From assembly GCA_934402515.1 (NCBI GenBank), contig CAKRTZ010000026.1:1-28451 (forward strand): 28,451 nt of DNA, in the 5' to 3' direction. Source of the stretch: an uncultured Lachnospiraceae bacterium (GTDB taxonomy: Bacteria > Bacillota > Clostridia > Lachnospirales > Lachnospiraceae). A program made the translations under genes and the position numbers. Below the pieces are notes generated by a model that searched no databases, was not told the DNA's origin, and was given only the letters and a program-made list of their open reading frames with translations. Shown here in pieces: positions 16,465 through 24,365 of this stretch; position 1 is the stretch's first letter, and every line of letters begins with the position of its first letter.

Positions 16465-16488
16465 TTTATAGGAAGAAATTCCTATAAA
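16465..16488. repeat. Perfect 10-bp inverted repeat upstream of flgB
   Basis: TTTATAGGAA and TTCCTATAAA form a perfect inverted repeat with a 4-base centre (GAAA on the plus strand). It lies just after the T-tract of the codY terminator and about 80-105 bases upstream of the predicted flgB transcription start. Neither side is followed by a T-run, so it is not a terminator. Position and symmetry suggest an operator or an RNA hairpin, but no known regulator is matched. Confidence 0.6.
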
Positions 16489-16529
16489 AAAGAAAAGGCA
16501 AAGGGATTTTGTAACAAAATCCCTTTGCC
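16489..16529 (-). terminator. Intrinsic terminator of codY
   Basis: On the minus strand a perfect 15-bp stem (GGCAAAGGGATTTTG at 16497-16511 on the plus strand paired with its complement at 16515-16529) with a 3-base loop is followed by TTTTCTTTTTT. It begins 44 bases after the codY stop. It should end codY transcription efficiently and insulate the fla operon. Confidence 0.95.
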
Positions 16530-16572
16530 CGACCTCATCCATGAACCTTTTCTGTTGTAATGTCCGTGAAAA

Positions 16573-17367
16573 TTATCTTAATTTTGTGTTCTGTCTCTTT
16601 AATTCCTCGATTTCCTCAAACACCGCATCATTCAGCACTTTGATGTAGGTTCCCTTCATTCCTGAGGAACGGGACTCGATCACTCCTGCACTTTCAAACT
16701 TACGAAGTGCATTGACAATGACGGATCTGGTGATTCCCACACGGTCAGCAATCTTACTTGCTACCAGGATTCCCTCCATGCCATTTAATTCATCAAAAAT
16801 ATGTGTGATGGCTTCCATCTCAGAGAAGGACAGAGTGGAAATCGCGGATTTCACAACGGAAACCTTGCGGGTCTCCTCTGCACTTTCCTCGTTTACCGCA
16901 CGCATCATTTCCAGTCCCACTACCGTAGAGCCGTATTCGCACAGAATAATGTCGTCAATATCATAGGACTCATTGCATTTGTAGATAAAAAGAGTTCCCA
17001 AACGCTCTCCTGCAATATCAATGGGGCTGATCACTGCCTGAAATTTATGCACATCCACATTTTCAAAACCCAATGTTTCCAAATTGACATTTTCTTTGGT
17101 GGAAAGTACGCTGAGCAACCGCTCATTCAAAGTAGGATCAATAAATCCTCCCACAGATTCATCAATCATCATCTCATGGATGGATTCGATTCCATCTTCT
17201 TTGCCTACCCCAAGAACTTTTCCCTTTTTACTGATGACCAATACATTAGAGTCCAGAATATCATTCATTACTTCACAGATATCATTAAATACCACTTTAC
17301 TGGAATTGTTGTTATGAAGTAATTTTCCGATTTTTCTCGTTTTGTCCAATAACTGAACACTACCCAT
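16573..17367 (-). CDS. codY: GTP-sensing global repressor CodY
   Basis: CodY senses branched-chain amino acids and GTP and represses nutrient-scavenging, motility and stationary-phase genes in low-G+C Gram-positives. The 264 residues match the family length. The N-terminal GAF-type ligand domain spans about 1-155 (MGSVQLLDKTRKIGKLL start; NVLVISKKGKVLG). A linker helix leads to a winged helix-turn-helix at about 200-240, with ASKIADRVGITRSVIVNALRK, the highly conserved CodY recognition helix. ATG is 6 bases after AAGGAGG. It stands alone between topA and flgB, has its own promoter and terminator, and has a CodY-box-like site upstream. Confidence 0.97.
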   Translation of the reverse strand: MGSVQLLDKTRKIGKLLHNNNSSKVVFNDICEVMNDILDSNVLVISKKGKVLGVGKEDGIESIHEMMIDESVGGFIDPTLNERLLSVLSTKENVNLETLGFENVDVHKFQAVISPIDIAGERLGTLFIYKCNESYDIDDIILCEYGSTVVGLEMMRAVNEESAEETRKVSVVKSAISTLSFSEMEAITHIFDELNGMEGILVASKIADRVGITRSVIVNALRKFESAGVIESRSSGMKGTYIKVLNDAVFEEIEELKRQNTKLR

Positions 17368-17418
17368 GATAAGCCTCCTTTATATAACACTTACGCACTC
17401 ATCCTAAAGAATATGCTT

Positions 17419-17447
17419 ATCTTATCATTAAATCGAAAAAATTGCAA
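17419..17447 (-). promoter_or_regulatory. Sigma-A-like promoter of codY (extended -10)
   Basis: Minus strand: -35 TTGCAA (17447-17442), 17-base spacer, -10 TAAGAT (17424-17419) preceded by TG one base upstream, making an extended -10. Transcription should start near 17412, about 45 bases before the codY ATG. Confidence 0.7.
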
Positions 17448-17461
17448 TATTTTTTGTGGCA

Positions 17462-17484
17462 TTGTGAAAAATATTCACAAAATT
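17462..17484 (-). promoter_or_regulatory. CodY-box-like site overlapping a 7-bp inverted repeat
   Basis: On the minus strand, 17484-17470 reads AATTTTGTGAATATT, 13 of 15 matches to the CodY box AATTTTCWGAAAATT. It overlaps a perfect inverted repeat TTGTGAA, 5-base spacer, TTCACAA (17462-17480). The site lies upstream of the codY -35 and just after the topA stop. CodY represses its own gene in several Firmicutes, so autoregulation is plausible. The inverted repeat also resembles Rex-type or Crp-type operators, but its spacer is one base longer than either usual form. Confidence 0.5.
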
Positions 17485-17508
17485 TAATCAATTTGTGTAG
17501 GCAACAAA

Positions 17509-19575
17509 TTATTCCTTTGGTTTCTCACAGACATATCCGCAGGTTTCATTGGAACATACCAATTTGTTTCCTTTTTCCAGCATAATCGAGCCACACTCTT
17601 TGCACTTCACCTTTGAAGGTTTCTGCCAAACCATAAAGTCACATTCCGGGTTGTCGATACAGCCATAGTATTTACGGCCTTTCTTGGTCTTCTTGAGCAC
17701 CACATCCTTGCCGCACTTAGGGCATGCTACCCCGATCTTTTCAAAGTAAGGCTTCGTATTCTTACATTCCGGGAATCCGGGACAGGCAAGGAATTTTCCG
17801 TGCGGTCCGTATTTAATCACCATATGCCGTCCGCAAAGTTCACAGACCTCATCTGTCACTTCATCGGCAATCTGTACCTGCTCCAGTTCCTTTTCCGCTT
17901 TCTTCACCGCTTCGTCCAGGTCCGGATAGAAGTTCTCCACAATGGTTTTCCACTTCACGCTTCCGTCTGCCACGCCATCTAACAGCGTTTCCATATTTGC
18001 CGTAAAGTTCACATCTACAATGGAGGGGAAGGCGTCTTTCATCATGTTGTTGACGGCCTCACCCAGTTCGGTAACATAAAGGTTTTTGTTTTCCTTCACA
18101 ATATAACGGCGGGCCAGAATCGTGGTGATGGTGGGCGCATAAGTACTGGGACGTCCAATTCCCAGTTCCTCCATGGTATGCACCAAAGAGGCCTCGGTAT
18201 AGTGGGCAGGAGGCTGCGTAAAGTGCTGTTTCGGATCAAGGTTCTCCAGCGCAAGTTGTGTATCCTTATCAATGGATTTTACCAGCGTATTATTCTCTTC
18301 CTCGTCATCCTCCTCAGTGTATACATTCATGAATCCCTCGAAGGTTACTTTGGAAGCTGCAACGGAAAAAAGCTGGCTGGCTGCCTGGATCTTTACGGAG
18401 GTCGTCTCATACTCCGCCGGTTTCATGCGGCTTGCCAGAAAACGCTTCCAGATCAGCTGATACAGCCGGAACTGATCCCTGGACAGATATTCCTTCATAA
18501 TAACCGGTGTGCGGTTTACATCGGTAGGACGGATTGCCTCATGGGCATCCTGGATTTTCTGACCGTTCTTTTTCTGTACCGTTGTCTCGGCTGCATAATC
18601 TGCGCCAAAGTTCTTTTCAATATAATCCCGTGCCATGGTCTCTGCCTCTTCCGATACACGGGTGGAATCAGTACGCAGGTAAGAAATGATACCTACCGTA
18701 CCTTCCTTGGTGTCTACGCCCTCATATAGCTGCTGGGCAAGACGCATGGTTTTCTGCGTAGAGAAATTCAGCACCTTGCTGGCTTCCTGCTGCAGAGTGG
18801 AGGTGGTAAAAGGAAGAGGTGCCTTTTTGGTACGGGTTCCCTTCTTTACCTCTGCCACCTTAAACTCAGCATCCTGAATCTCTTTCACAATCTGATCCAG
18901 CTCCGCTTTAGAGGCAATGCCTTTCTTTCCGTTGGTGTCACCGTAATATCTGGCCACTAACGGTTTCTTTTCTCCGGAAATCTTCAAACTGGCATCCAGA
19001 CTCCAATATTCCTCCGGAATAAAAGCGTTGATTTCATCTTCACGGTCACAGATAATGCGAAGTGCCACAGACTGCACACGGCCTGCACTTAAGCCTCTCT
19101 TAATTTTAGCCCATAATACCGGAGAAATCCGATAGCCCACAACACGATCCAGAATTCTTCTGGTCTGCTGGGCATCCACCAGATTCATATCAATCTCTCT
19201 GGGATTTTTCAGGGATTCCTTCACTGCATTTTTCGTAATTTCATTGAAGGTGATGCGGTATACTTTTTTATTTTCCAGTTTCAGTGCGTAATACAAATGC
19301 CAGGAAATGGCTTCTCCCTCACGATCCGGGTCGGTTGCAAGATAGATTTTATCCGCTTTCTTTACTTCCTTGCGCAGATTTGCCAGGATGTCACCCTTAC
19401 CACGGATGGTGATATATTTCGGTTCATAGTCATGCTCCACATCAATTCCCAACTGGCTTTTAGGCAAGTCCCTCACATGCCCGTTGCTGGCCACAACTTC
19501 ATAGTTGGCTCCTAAAAATTTCTTAATGGTTTTCACTTTTGCCGGTGACTCTACAATCACTAGGTATTTTGCCAT
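17509..19575 (-). CDS. topA: DNA topoisomerase I
   Basis: Type IA topoisomerase that relaxes negative supercoils. With the ATG at 19575 the protein has 688 residues, near the B. subtilis length. The frame is open to an upstream ATG (19590), but that one lies inside the GGAGG site, 8 bases before the chosen ATG. The N-terminal TOPRIM domain has VIVESPAKVKTIKKFLG and ATDPDREGEAISWHL. The active-site Tyr is in GIISYLRTDSTRVS at about residue 300. Three C-terminal zinc ribbons of four Cys each are complete (CELCG...CPGFPEC, CPKCG...CIDNPEC, CKECG...CSNETC). It has its own promoter and ends 141 bases before the codY ATG with no clear terminator. Confidence 0.97.
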   Translation of the reverse strand: MAKYLVIVESPAKVKTIKKFLGANYEVVASNGHVRDLPKSQLGIDVEHDYEPKYITIRGKGDILANLRKEVKKADKIYLATDPDREGEAISWHLYYALKLENKKVYRITFNEITKNAVKESLKNPREIDMNLVDAQQTRRILDRVVGYRISPVLWAKIKRGLSAGRVQSVALRIICDREDEINAFIPEEYWSLDASLKISGEKKPLVARYYGDTNGKKGIASKAELDQIVKEIQDAEFKVAEVKKGTRTKKAPLPFTTSTLQQEASKVLNFSTQKTMRLAQQLYEGVDTKEGTVGIISYLRTDSTRVSEEAETMARDYIEKNFGADYAAETTVQKKNGQKIQDAHEAIRPTDVNRTPVIMKEYLSRDQFRLYQLIWKRFLASRMKPAEYETTSVKIQAASQLFSVAASKVTFEGFMNVYTEEDDEEENNTLVKSIDKDTQLALENLDPKQHFTQPPAHYTEASLVHTMEELGIGRPSTYAPTITTILARRYIVKENKNLYVTELGEAVNNMMKDAFPSIVDVNFTANMETLLDGVADGSVKWKTIVENFYPDLDEAVKKAEKELEQVQIADEVTDEVCELCGRHMVIKYGPHGKFLACPGFPECKNTKPYFEKIGVACPKCGKDVVLKKTKKGRKYYGCIDNPECDFMVWQKPSKVKCKECGSIMLEKGNKLVCSNETCGYVCEKPKE

Positions 19576-19629
19576 TACAAATCCCTCCATTTTGATATAA
19601 CGTCAGTCTCGGGGCGCTAATCGTGAACC

Positions 19630-19658
19630 ACTATACACCATTCCTTTCCGGCTTGCAA
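19630..19658 (-). promoter_or_regulatory. Sigma-A-like promoter of topA
   Basis: Minus strand: -35 TTGCAA (19658-19653), exactly 17 bases, -10 TATAGT (19635-19630). The start would be near 19623, about 48 bases before the topA ATG. It lies in the 124-base gap after dprA. No T-tracted hairpin is seen after dprA, so read-through from comM-dprA may add to topA expression. Confidence 0.7.
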
Positions 19659-19699
19659 GAACTTTCTTCGTAACTGTTCCGTTCTGGTTCCACAGGGAA

Positions 19700-20821
19700 T
19701 TATGATTTTACTTTCACAAAATGTGTGTTTCCCTCCTGCCTCGCCATGCCTTTCCGGCACAGGGAATGGAAAATGCGGCACAGCTGGGAATACTCCATTT
19801 CTTCCCGCCGGTAAATCAGTTCCCGTGCAAGTTCATCTATGGATCTTGGATACTCATCCAGTAATTCATAGAGAAGTTTCTCTTCCCCGGAAAGTTCCGA
19901 TAAGGTTCCCTGTTGTTTCCTGTTTCTTTCAGTCTCCCTTTCTATGCCTAATGTTCTCAGAATATCCGCCGTTTCCAGTACCGGTGATGCCCCCTGGCGC
20001 AGAAGGTCGTTACAGCCATCACTGAGGCCATCTCCCACTCTGCCCGGCACCACCATCACTTCTTTGCCCTGCTCCAGCGCCATGTCTACGGTGATAATGG
20101 TTCCACTCTTTTTTCTGGCTTCCACCACCACAATCACATCAGAAAGTGCACTGATGATCCGGTTTCGGGGAGGAAATAAGTGTGCCTTTGCCTCCGTCCC
20201 CGGCACATACTCTGACAAAACACCTCCCTGTCTGCAAAGTTTCTCATAAAGCACACGGTTTTCTTTCGGATAGCAGATATCCACACCACATCCCAGCACT
20301 GCATAGGATGTCCCACCTGCCTCCAAAGCATACCGCTGGCTGATCCCGTCGATTCCTCTTGCCATACCGCTCACCACCACCACGCCCTGACCAGCCAGTT
20401 CCTCTCCCAGTGTCCGTGCCATGCGTCTGCCGTACTCGGAACAGGCTCTTGCTCCGATCAGTGCCACTCGTCTCTCCTCCGCGGCAGGCATTTTTCCTAA
20501 TGCATACAAAGCCTTGGGAGGGTCCTGTATACACCGCAAGTCTTTCGGATAGGAGGGATTCCAATAGGATGCAAAGAGAATTTCCTGTTGCCGCAGCTGT
20601 TTCCACATTTGAAGCGGATCTCCCTGTTTTCTCCTTTCTGCAATCAGTTCTGCCGCCTTGGTTCCCAAAAGTTCTTCCATCTGCTTTTGTGACAATTCAT
20701 AGGCTTTTTCCAGATTCGGCACCGCATCAAACAGCTTTTTCAAAGTACGAAACCCAACTCCCTCAATCTGGCAGAAAAAATATTCCAGTTCCGGATATTC
20801 TTTCCATTTCTTCTCTTCCAT
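19700..20821 (-). CDS. dprA: DNA processing protein DprA
   Basis: DprA binds incoming single-stranded DNA and loads RecA during transformation; it is also kept in bacteria not known to be competent. The 373 residues show an N-terminal helical region (about 8-60, EYFFCQIEGVGFRTLKKLF), the Rossmann-like DprA core from about 85 to 290 with VALIGARACSEYGR (119-131), VVVSGMARGIDG (148-159), GCGVDICYP and FPPRNRIISALSDVIVVVEA, and a C-terminal winged-helix-like part (LLYELLDEYPRSIDELARE). ATG is 3 bases after the comM stop. Synteny comM-dprA-topA is widespread in Firmicutes. Confidence 0.96.
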   Translation of the reverse strand: MEEKKWKEYPELEYFFCQIEGVGFRTLKKLFDAVPNLEKAYELSQKQMEELLGTKAAELIAERRKQGDPLQMWKQLRQQEILFASYWNPSYPKDLRCIQDPPKALYALGKMPAAEERRVALIGARACSEYGRRMARTLGEELAGQGVVVVSGMARGIDGISQRYALEAGGTSYAVLGCGVDICYPKENRVLYEKLCRQGGVLSEYVPGTEAKAHLFPPRNRIISALSDVIVVVEARKKSGTIITVDMALEQGKEVMVVPGRVGDGLSDGCNDLLRQGASPVLETADILRTLGIERETERNRKQQGTLSELSGEEKLLYELLDEYPRSIDELARELIYRREEMEYSQLCRIFHSLCRKGMARQEGNTHFVKVKS

Positions 20822-20824
20822 CGT

Positions 20825-22372
20825 TTACTCCTGTATCAGTGGTGGTTGATAATCCACCATCTTAAATAGCAATGCCTCGTACAGATGCTGCTCCTCCACA
20901 GATTCTCTGCTCTCCAGATCTGCGATGGTTCGTGCCACTTTCATGATTTTGTGACAGGCTCTGGCACTCAGTTCCATTTCCTCTGAAAACTCCCGCAGCA
21001 GGTTCCGTTCGTCCCTGCCCAGCCCACAGTACCGTTCTACTTCTCTGGCCGGAATCTGGGCATTATATTGAAATTCCCGTCCTTTATACCGTTCCCACTG
21101 GATTTCCTGGGCGGCTAACACCCGTTCCCGCATGTTTTTGCTGCTCCATCGTCCTTGTTCCTTTTCCTCTGTCTCTTCAAAAAGCCTGGCCCTGGCCACC
21201 TCGGCACATAAATCCATCCGATCCAGAATTGGCCCGGAAACCCTGCCGGCATATCTTCTTCTGGCCGATGGCGTACAACTGCAGCGTCGAAGATCCGGGT
21301 AGTAACCGCAGGGACAGGGATTCATGGCTCCGATCAAAAGGAAATCTGCCGGATAAGTATAATTACCGGAAGCACGATGAATATGCACCCGCCGTTCCTC
21401 TAGGGGCTGTCGCAGAACTTCTATGACATTACGTTTAAATTCCGGCAGTTCGTCCAGAAATAATACCCCTTTATGAGCTATGGAAATCACCCCCGGTCTT
21501 GGAATTGCTCCTCCCCCTGCCATGGCATATTCACTGATGGTATGATGAGGACTCAAAAAGGGACGTTTTGTCAGAATTACATGGTCCGGCTCCAATGCTC
21601 CTGCCACACTGTAAATAGAGGAGACTTCCAGACTTTCTTCCATAGTCAGTGGTGGCAGAATTGTAGAAAACCGTCTCGCCAGCATGGTCTTTCCTGCTCC
21701 CGGAGGACCTGAGAGCAGCAGATTATGAAAACCGGCTGCGGCGATCTCCATTGCCCTCTTGGCACTTTCCTGTCCCTGCACATCCGCGAAGTCTTCCTCT
21801 ATGTGATCTTTTCTGCTTTCAAAAAGCTGCTGTACATCCAATACTTCCGGCTCCGGCTGTTCCTTTCCCTGCAGGAAATCCAAAACCTGTCTGAGATTCT
21901 CCAATCCATAGGCCTGGATTCCTTCTACCACTGCTGCCTCTCTAGCATTCTCCCTGGGCAGAACACATCTGGTAAATCCCTGATTTGCCGCTTCCCTCAA
22001 AATAGGCAGTACCCCGAGAACCGGCTTCAGACTGCCGTTTAATCCCATCTCTCCCAAAAAGAGGGTTTTCCCTGTCTGCTCCTGAGGCAATTGCTTCATA
22101 GACTGTAAAATTCCCACAGCGATGGATAAATCGTAGGCTGTCCCCTCCTTGTGCACATTTGCAGGAGCAAGATTAATGGTAATACGGGCTGCCGGCAGCT
22201 CCACTCCCATATTCCGAACTGCGGCTCTCACCCGCTCTTTTGCCTCTGCCACCTCGCTGCTGACATATCCCACCAGCTGTAGATTGGGAAGTCCCGGTGC
22301 AATATCCACCTCCACCCGCACAAGGTAGCTGTGAATTCCCTGAAGAGCCCCGGAATAAACCGTGCTGAACAT
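20825..22372 (-). CDS. comM: ComM/YifB-family AAA+ ATPase (Mg-chelatase-like)
   Basis: ComM is a hexameric branch-migration helicase acting in natural transformation in Gram-negatives; the Firmicute YifB members are less studied. Start chosen at MFSTVYSGALQGI (515 residues), since the family begins there. The longer frame from an ATG at 22420 has no ribosome site and adds 16 basic residues. A GGGAG lies 12 bases upstream of the chosen ATG. The N-terminal Lon-like (ChlI) domain covers 1-165. Walker A is GPPGAGKT at 222-229, Walker B GVLFLDELPEF at 302-312. A Cys cluster (C353, C355, C364, C366) follows in the NPCPCGYYPD region. A Mg-chelatase C-terminal domain ends the protein. Confidence 0.93.
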   Translation of the reverse strand: MFSTVYSGALQGIHSYLVRVEVDIAPGLPNLQLVGYVSSEVAEAKERVRAAVRNMGVELPAARITINLAPANVHKEGTAYDLSIAVGILQSMKQLPQEQTGKTLFLGEMGLNGSLKPVLGVLPILREAANQGFTRCVLPRENAREAAVVEGIQAYGLENLRQVLDFLQGKEQPEPEVLDVQQLFESRKDHIEEDFADVQGQESAKRAMEIAAAGFHNLLLSGPPGAGKTMLARRFSTILPPLTMEESLEVSSIYSVAGALEPDHVILTKRPFLSPHHTISEYAMAGGGAIPRPGVISIAHKGVLFLDELPEFKRNVIEVLRQPLEERRVHIHRASGNYTYPADFLLIGAMNPCPCGYYPDLRRCSCTPSARRRYAGRVSGPILDRMDLCAEVARARLFEETEEKEQGRWSSKNMRERVLAAQEIQWERYKGREFQYNAQIPAREVERYCGLGRDERNLLREFSEEMELSARACHKIMKVARTIADLESRESVEEQHLYEALLFKMVDYQPPLIQE

Positions 22373-22449
22373 AAATGACTTCTTCTCCCTTCTTCTGTTT
22401 GATTCTTTTTTCTGTTTCATTCATTTCTTTGGTAATTGGTTGAAATAGC

Positions 22450-22498
22450 GGGGAGAAATCCCCTTATGCACTATCGTGCAAGATTGGTCAGAGACCAA
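22450..22498 (-). promoter_or_regulatory. Three consecutive hairpins in the comM leader
   Basis: Three perfect small inverted repeats follow each other: TTGGTC/GACCAA (3-base loop, 22484-22498... plus coordinates for the outer arms 22484 and 22498), TGCAC/GTGCA (4-base loop, 22467-22480) and GGGGA/TCCCC (4-base loop, 22450-22463). They start a few bases after the predicted comM transcription start and end about 78 bases before its ATG. None is followed by a T-run on the minus strand, so they are not terminators. The arrangement suggests a structured 5' leader or a small RNA, but no known riboswitch class is recognised. Confidence 0.5.
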
Positions 22499-22509
22499 AA
22501 GACAGTTTT

Positions 22510-22538
22510 ATCATAGCTTACATTGACTGGTTTGAAAA
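22510..22538 (-). promoter_or_regulatory. Candidate promoter of comM-dprA
   Basis: Minus strand: -10 TATGAT (22515-22510) with a 17-base spacer to TTTTCA (22538-22533), a four-of-six match to the -35 consensus. It lies directly after the pilT terminator, where a promoter for comM is required. The -35 is weak. Confidence 0.45.
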
Positions 22539-22560
22539 TAGGTTTTTTGATTTTAATTCT

Positions 22561-22618
22561 TAAAAAACAATAAAGTGGCCGGTTATACAGGCAATCTGTA
22601 AACCGTAACCACTTTATT
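22561..22618 (-). terminator. Intrinsic terminator of sigK-pilT
   Basis: Minus strand: a perfect outer stem AATAAAGTGG/CCACTTTATT, with inner pairing of GGTT-TACAG to CTGTA-TAACC, is followed by GTTTTTTA. It begins 12 bases after the pilT stop and ends the upstream transcription unit. Confidence 0.92.
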
Positions 22619-22629
22619 TTGAACATCTC

Positions 22630-23703
22630 TTAAAAATTACTCTTCCCAATGCCCAGTTTCACTGCCATGGCATCCGGATCCTGAGAGAACTGTAATGCAT
22701 GTTCCCTGCTGATCAATCCGCTTTCATAGCAATTATAAATGGACTCATCCATGGTCATCATTCCCAATCTGCGGTTGGTCTGCATCATACCGTTGAGCTG
22801 ATGTGCCTTACCCTCACGGATCATATTCCGCACTGCATGGGTAGCATGAAGCACCTCGAAGGTGGCGATTCGTCCCTGTCCATCCGCCCGCGGGATCAAC
22901 TGCTGGGATACGACACACTCCAGCACATTGGCAAGCTGTACCCGGATCTGCTGCTGTTGATGGGGCGGAAACACATCAATCATACGATCCACCGTACTTG
23001 CGGCGCCCATGGTATGCAGGGTGGAAAATACCAGGTGTCCGGTTTCCGCTGCGGTTACCGCTACGCTGATGGTTGCCAGATCCCGCATCTCCCCTACCAG
23101 AATCACATCCGGATCCTCACGGAGTGCCGCCCGGAGTGCATTGGCATAGTTTTCGGAATCCAGGCCGATCTCCCTCTGGTTAACCATGGACATCTTGTGC
23201 TGGTGCAGGAATTCAATCGGATCTTCCAGCGTGATGACATGGGCATCCCGATAGGTGTTAATCATGTCAATGATTGCTGCCAAGGTGGTGGATTTACCGC
23301 TTCCTGCAGGTCCGGTAACCAGAACCAGGCCTCTCTTTCTGTTGTAAAGATCTGCCACGGACTCCGGCAGTCTCAGTTCCTCAGCCGAGGGAATCTGTGT
23401 ACCTACCAGTCGAATGGCAAGTGCCACCGATCCCCGTTGTTTATAGGCGTTGACACGATAACGTCCCATCTCCCTGATGGAAAAGGACATATCATATTCT
23501 CCACGCTCTTCAAAGAGTTCCCTCTGGGTTTCATTCATGATCTCCAGAAGGATTTCTGTGGTATCCGCCGGCATGAATTTCGGATAGGACATGGTAACCA
23601 GACTTCCGTTCACTCTCATTTTGGGAGGAATTCCCACTGTGATATGTACATCTGATGCCCCTGCATTTTTTGCCTCCCGCAGGATTTCTTCAATCTTTGG
23701 CAT
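22630..23703 (-). CDS. pilT: PilT-type (twitching motility) ATPase
   Basis: PilT hexamers power type IV pilus retraction. The start at 23703 (MPKIEEILREAK, 357 residues) is chosen because AAGGAG is 7 bases upstream; the ATG two codons earlier is only one or two bases from it. Numbering from the earlier ATG: N-terminal ASDVHITVG (18-26), Walker A GPAGSGKST (133-141), Asp box ITLEDPIEF (159-167), Walker B DVILVGEMRD (201-210), His box GHLVFSTLHT (224-233), and AVRNMIREGKAHQ near 290-302, matching the AIRNLIRE signature of PilT. Length and this C-terminal motif favour PilT over PilB/GspE. No pilin, PilB, PilC or PilM gene lies in this window. It starts 11 bases after sigK and shares its terminator. 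Confidence 0.92.
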   Translation of the reverse strand: MPKIEEILREAKNAGASDVHITVGIPPKMRVNGSLVTMSYPKFMPADTTEILLEIMNETQRELFEERGEYDMSFSIREMGRYRVNAYKQRGSVALAIRLVGTQIPSAEELRLPESVADLYNRKRGLVLVTGPAGSGKSTTLAAIIDMINTYRDAHVITLEDPIEFLHQHKMSMVNQREIGLDSENYANALRAALREDPDVILVGEMRDLATISVAVTAAETGHLVFSTLHTMGAASTVDRMIDVFPPHQQQQIRVQLANVLECVVSQQLIPRADGQGRIATFEVLHATHAVRNMIREGKAHQLNGMMQTNRRLGMMTMDESIYNCYESGLISREHALQFSQDPDAMAVKLGIGKSNF

Positions 23704-23714
23704 GTTCATTCTCC

Positions 23715-24365
23715 TTATCCGTATGAGCCCTGACAGGCTGTAAAACCATTTCTTAATTTTAAGAGTGCCTTCTTTTCAATCCGGGATACATAGCTTCTGG
23801 AAATTCCCAAGGACTGCCCAATCTCCCGCTGGGACCGTTCCTTTTTCCCACAAAGCCCGTAGCGCAGCAGCAAAATTTCCCGTTCCCTGTCCGAAAGCAC
23901 CGTTCCCAACAGAGTTTCCAGTTTCATCAGGTTTTCCCGCAGCTGCAGCTGTTCCACCGCATCCATCTGCTTCTGTTCCATGATATCCAGCAGGCTGATC
24001 TCATTTCCCTCTTTATCCGTGCCGATGGGCTCATAGAGGGAAACTTCTTTTGAGGATTTCTTCTTTGCACGGAAAAGCATGAGCAGTTCATTGTCAATGC
24101 AGCGGCAGGCATAGGTTGCCAGCCTTCCCTTTCCCGCATCGAAGGAGAGAACTGCTTTGATCAATCCGATCGTCCCTGTGGAGATCAGATCTTCCATATC
24201 CTCATCGGAATTCTGATATTTCTTTGCAATGTGCGCCACCAGACGCATATTTCTCTCGATCAGAATCTCTTTGGCGGCTTTTGCTTCTTCCTCTGTACCT
24301 TCCCTTAAAAGACGGATATAGTATACCTCTTCCTCGGTAGACAGGGGTTTTTTAAAGGTTTTCAA
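23715..24365 (-). CDS. sigK: Sporulation sigma factor SigK
   Basis: SigK directs late mother-cell transcription during sporulation. The 216 residues start KPLSTEEEVYYIRLL. Region 2 spans about 35-100 (ERNMRLVAHIAKKYQ, DLISTGTIGLIKAV, LATYACRCIDNELLMLF). VSLYEPIGTDKEGNEISLLDIM is diagnostic for SigK over SigE. Region 4 helix-turn-helix is at about 180-205 (SQREIGQSLGISRSYVSRIEKKAL). The start is TTG, set by GGAGG 6 bases upstream; an in-frame TGA lies six codons before it. So there is no room for the hydrophobic pro-sequence of B. subtilis pro-SigK, and the gene is not split by a skin element. One residue is missing relative to the usual GKGTKLATYA. It is followed by pilT after a few bases. 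Confidence 0.92.
   Translation of the reverse strand: MKTFKKPLSTEEEVYYIRLLREGTEEEAKAAKEILIERNMRLVAHIAKKYQNSDEDMEDLISTGTIGLIKAVLSFDAGKGRLATYACRCIDNELLMLFRAKKKSSKEVSLYEPIGTDKEGNEISLLDIMEQKQMDAVEQLQLRENLMKLETLLGTVLSDREREILLLRYGLCGKKERSQREIGQSLGISRSYVSRIEKKALLKLRNGFTACQGSYG

Noticed and set aside
17462..17480. Palindrome after topA as a topA terminator.
   Set aside because: The stem is AT-rich and short with no following T-tract on the minus strand.
22373..22420. Longer ComM start with 16 extra basic residues.
   Set aside because: No ribosome site precedes that ATG, and family members begin at the MFSTVYSGAL position.
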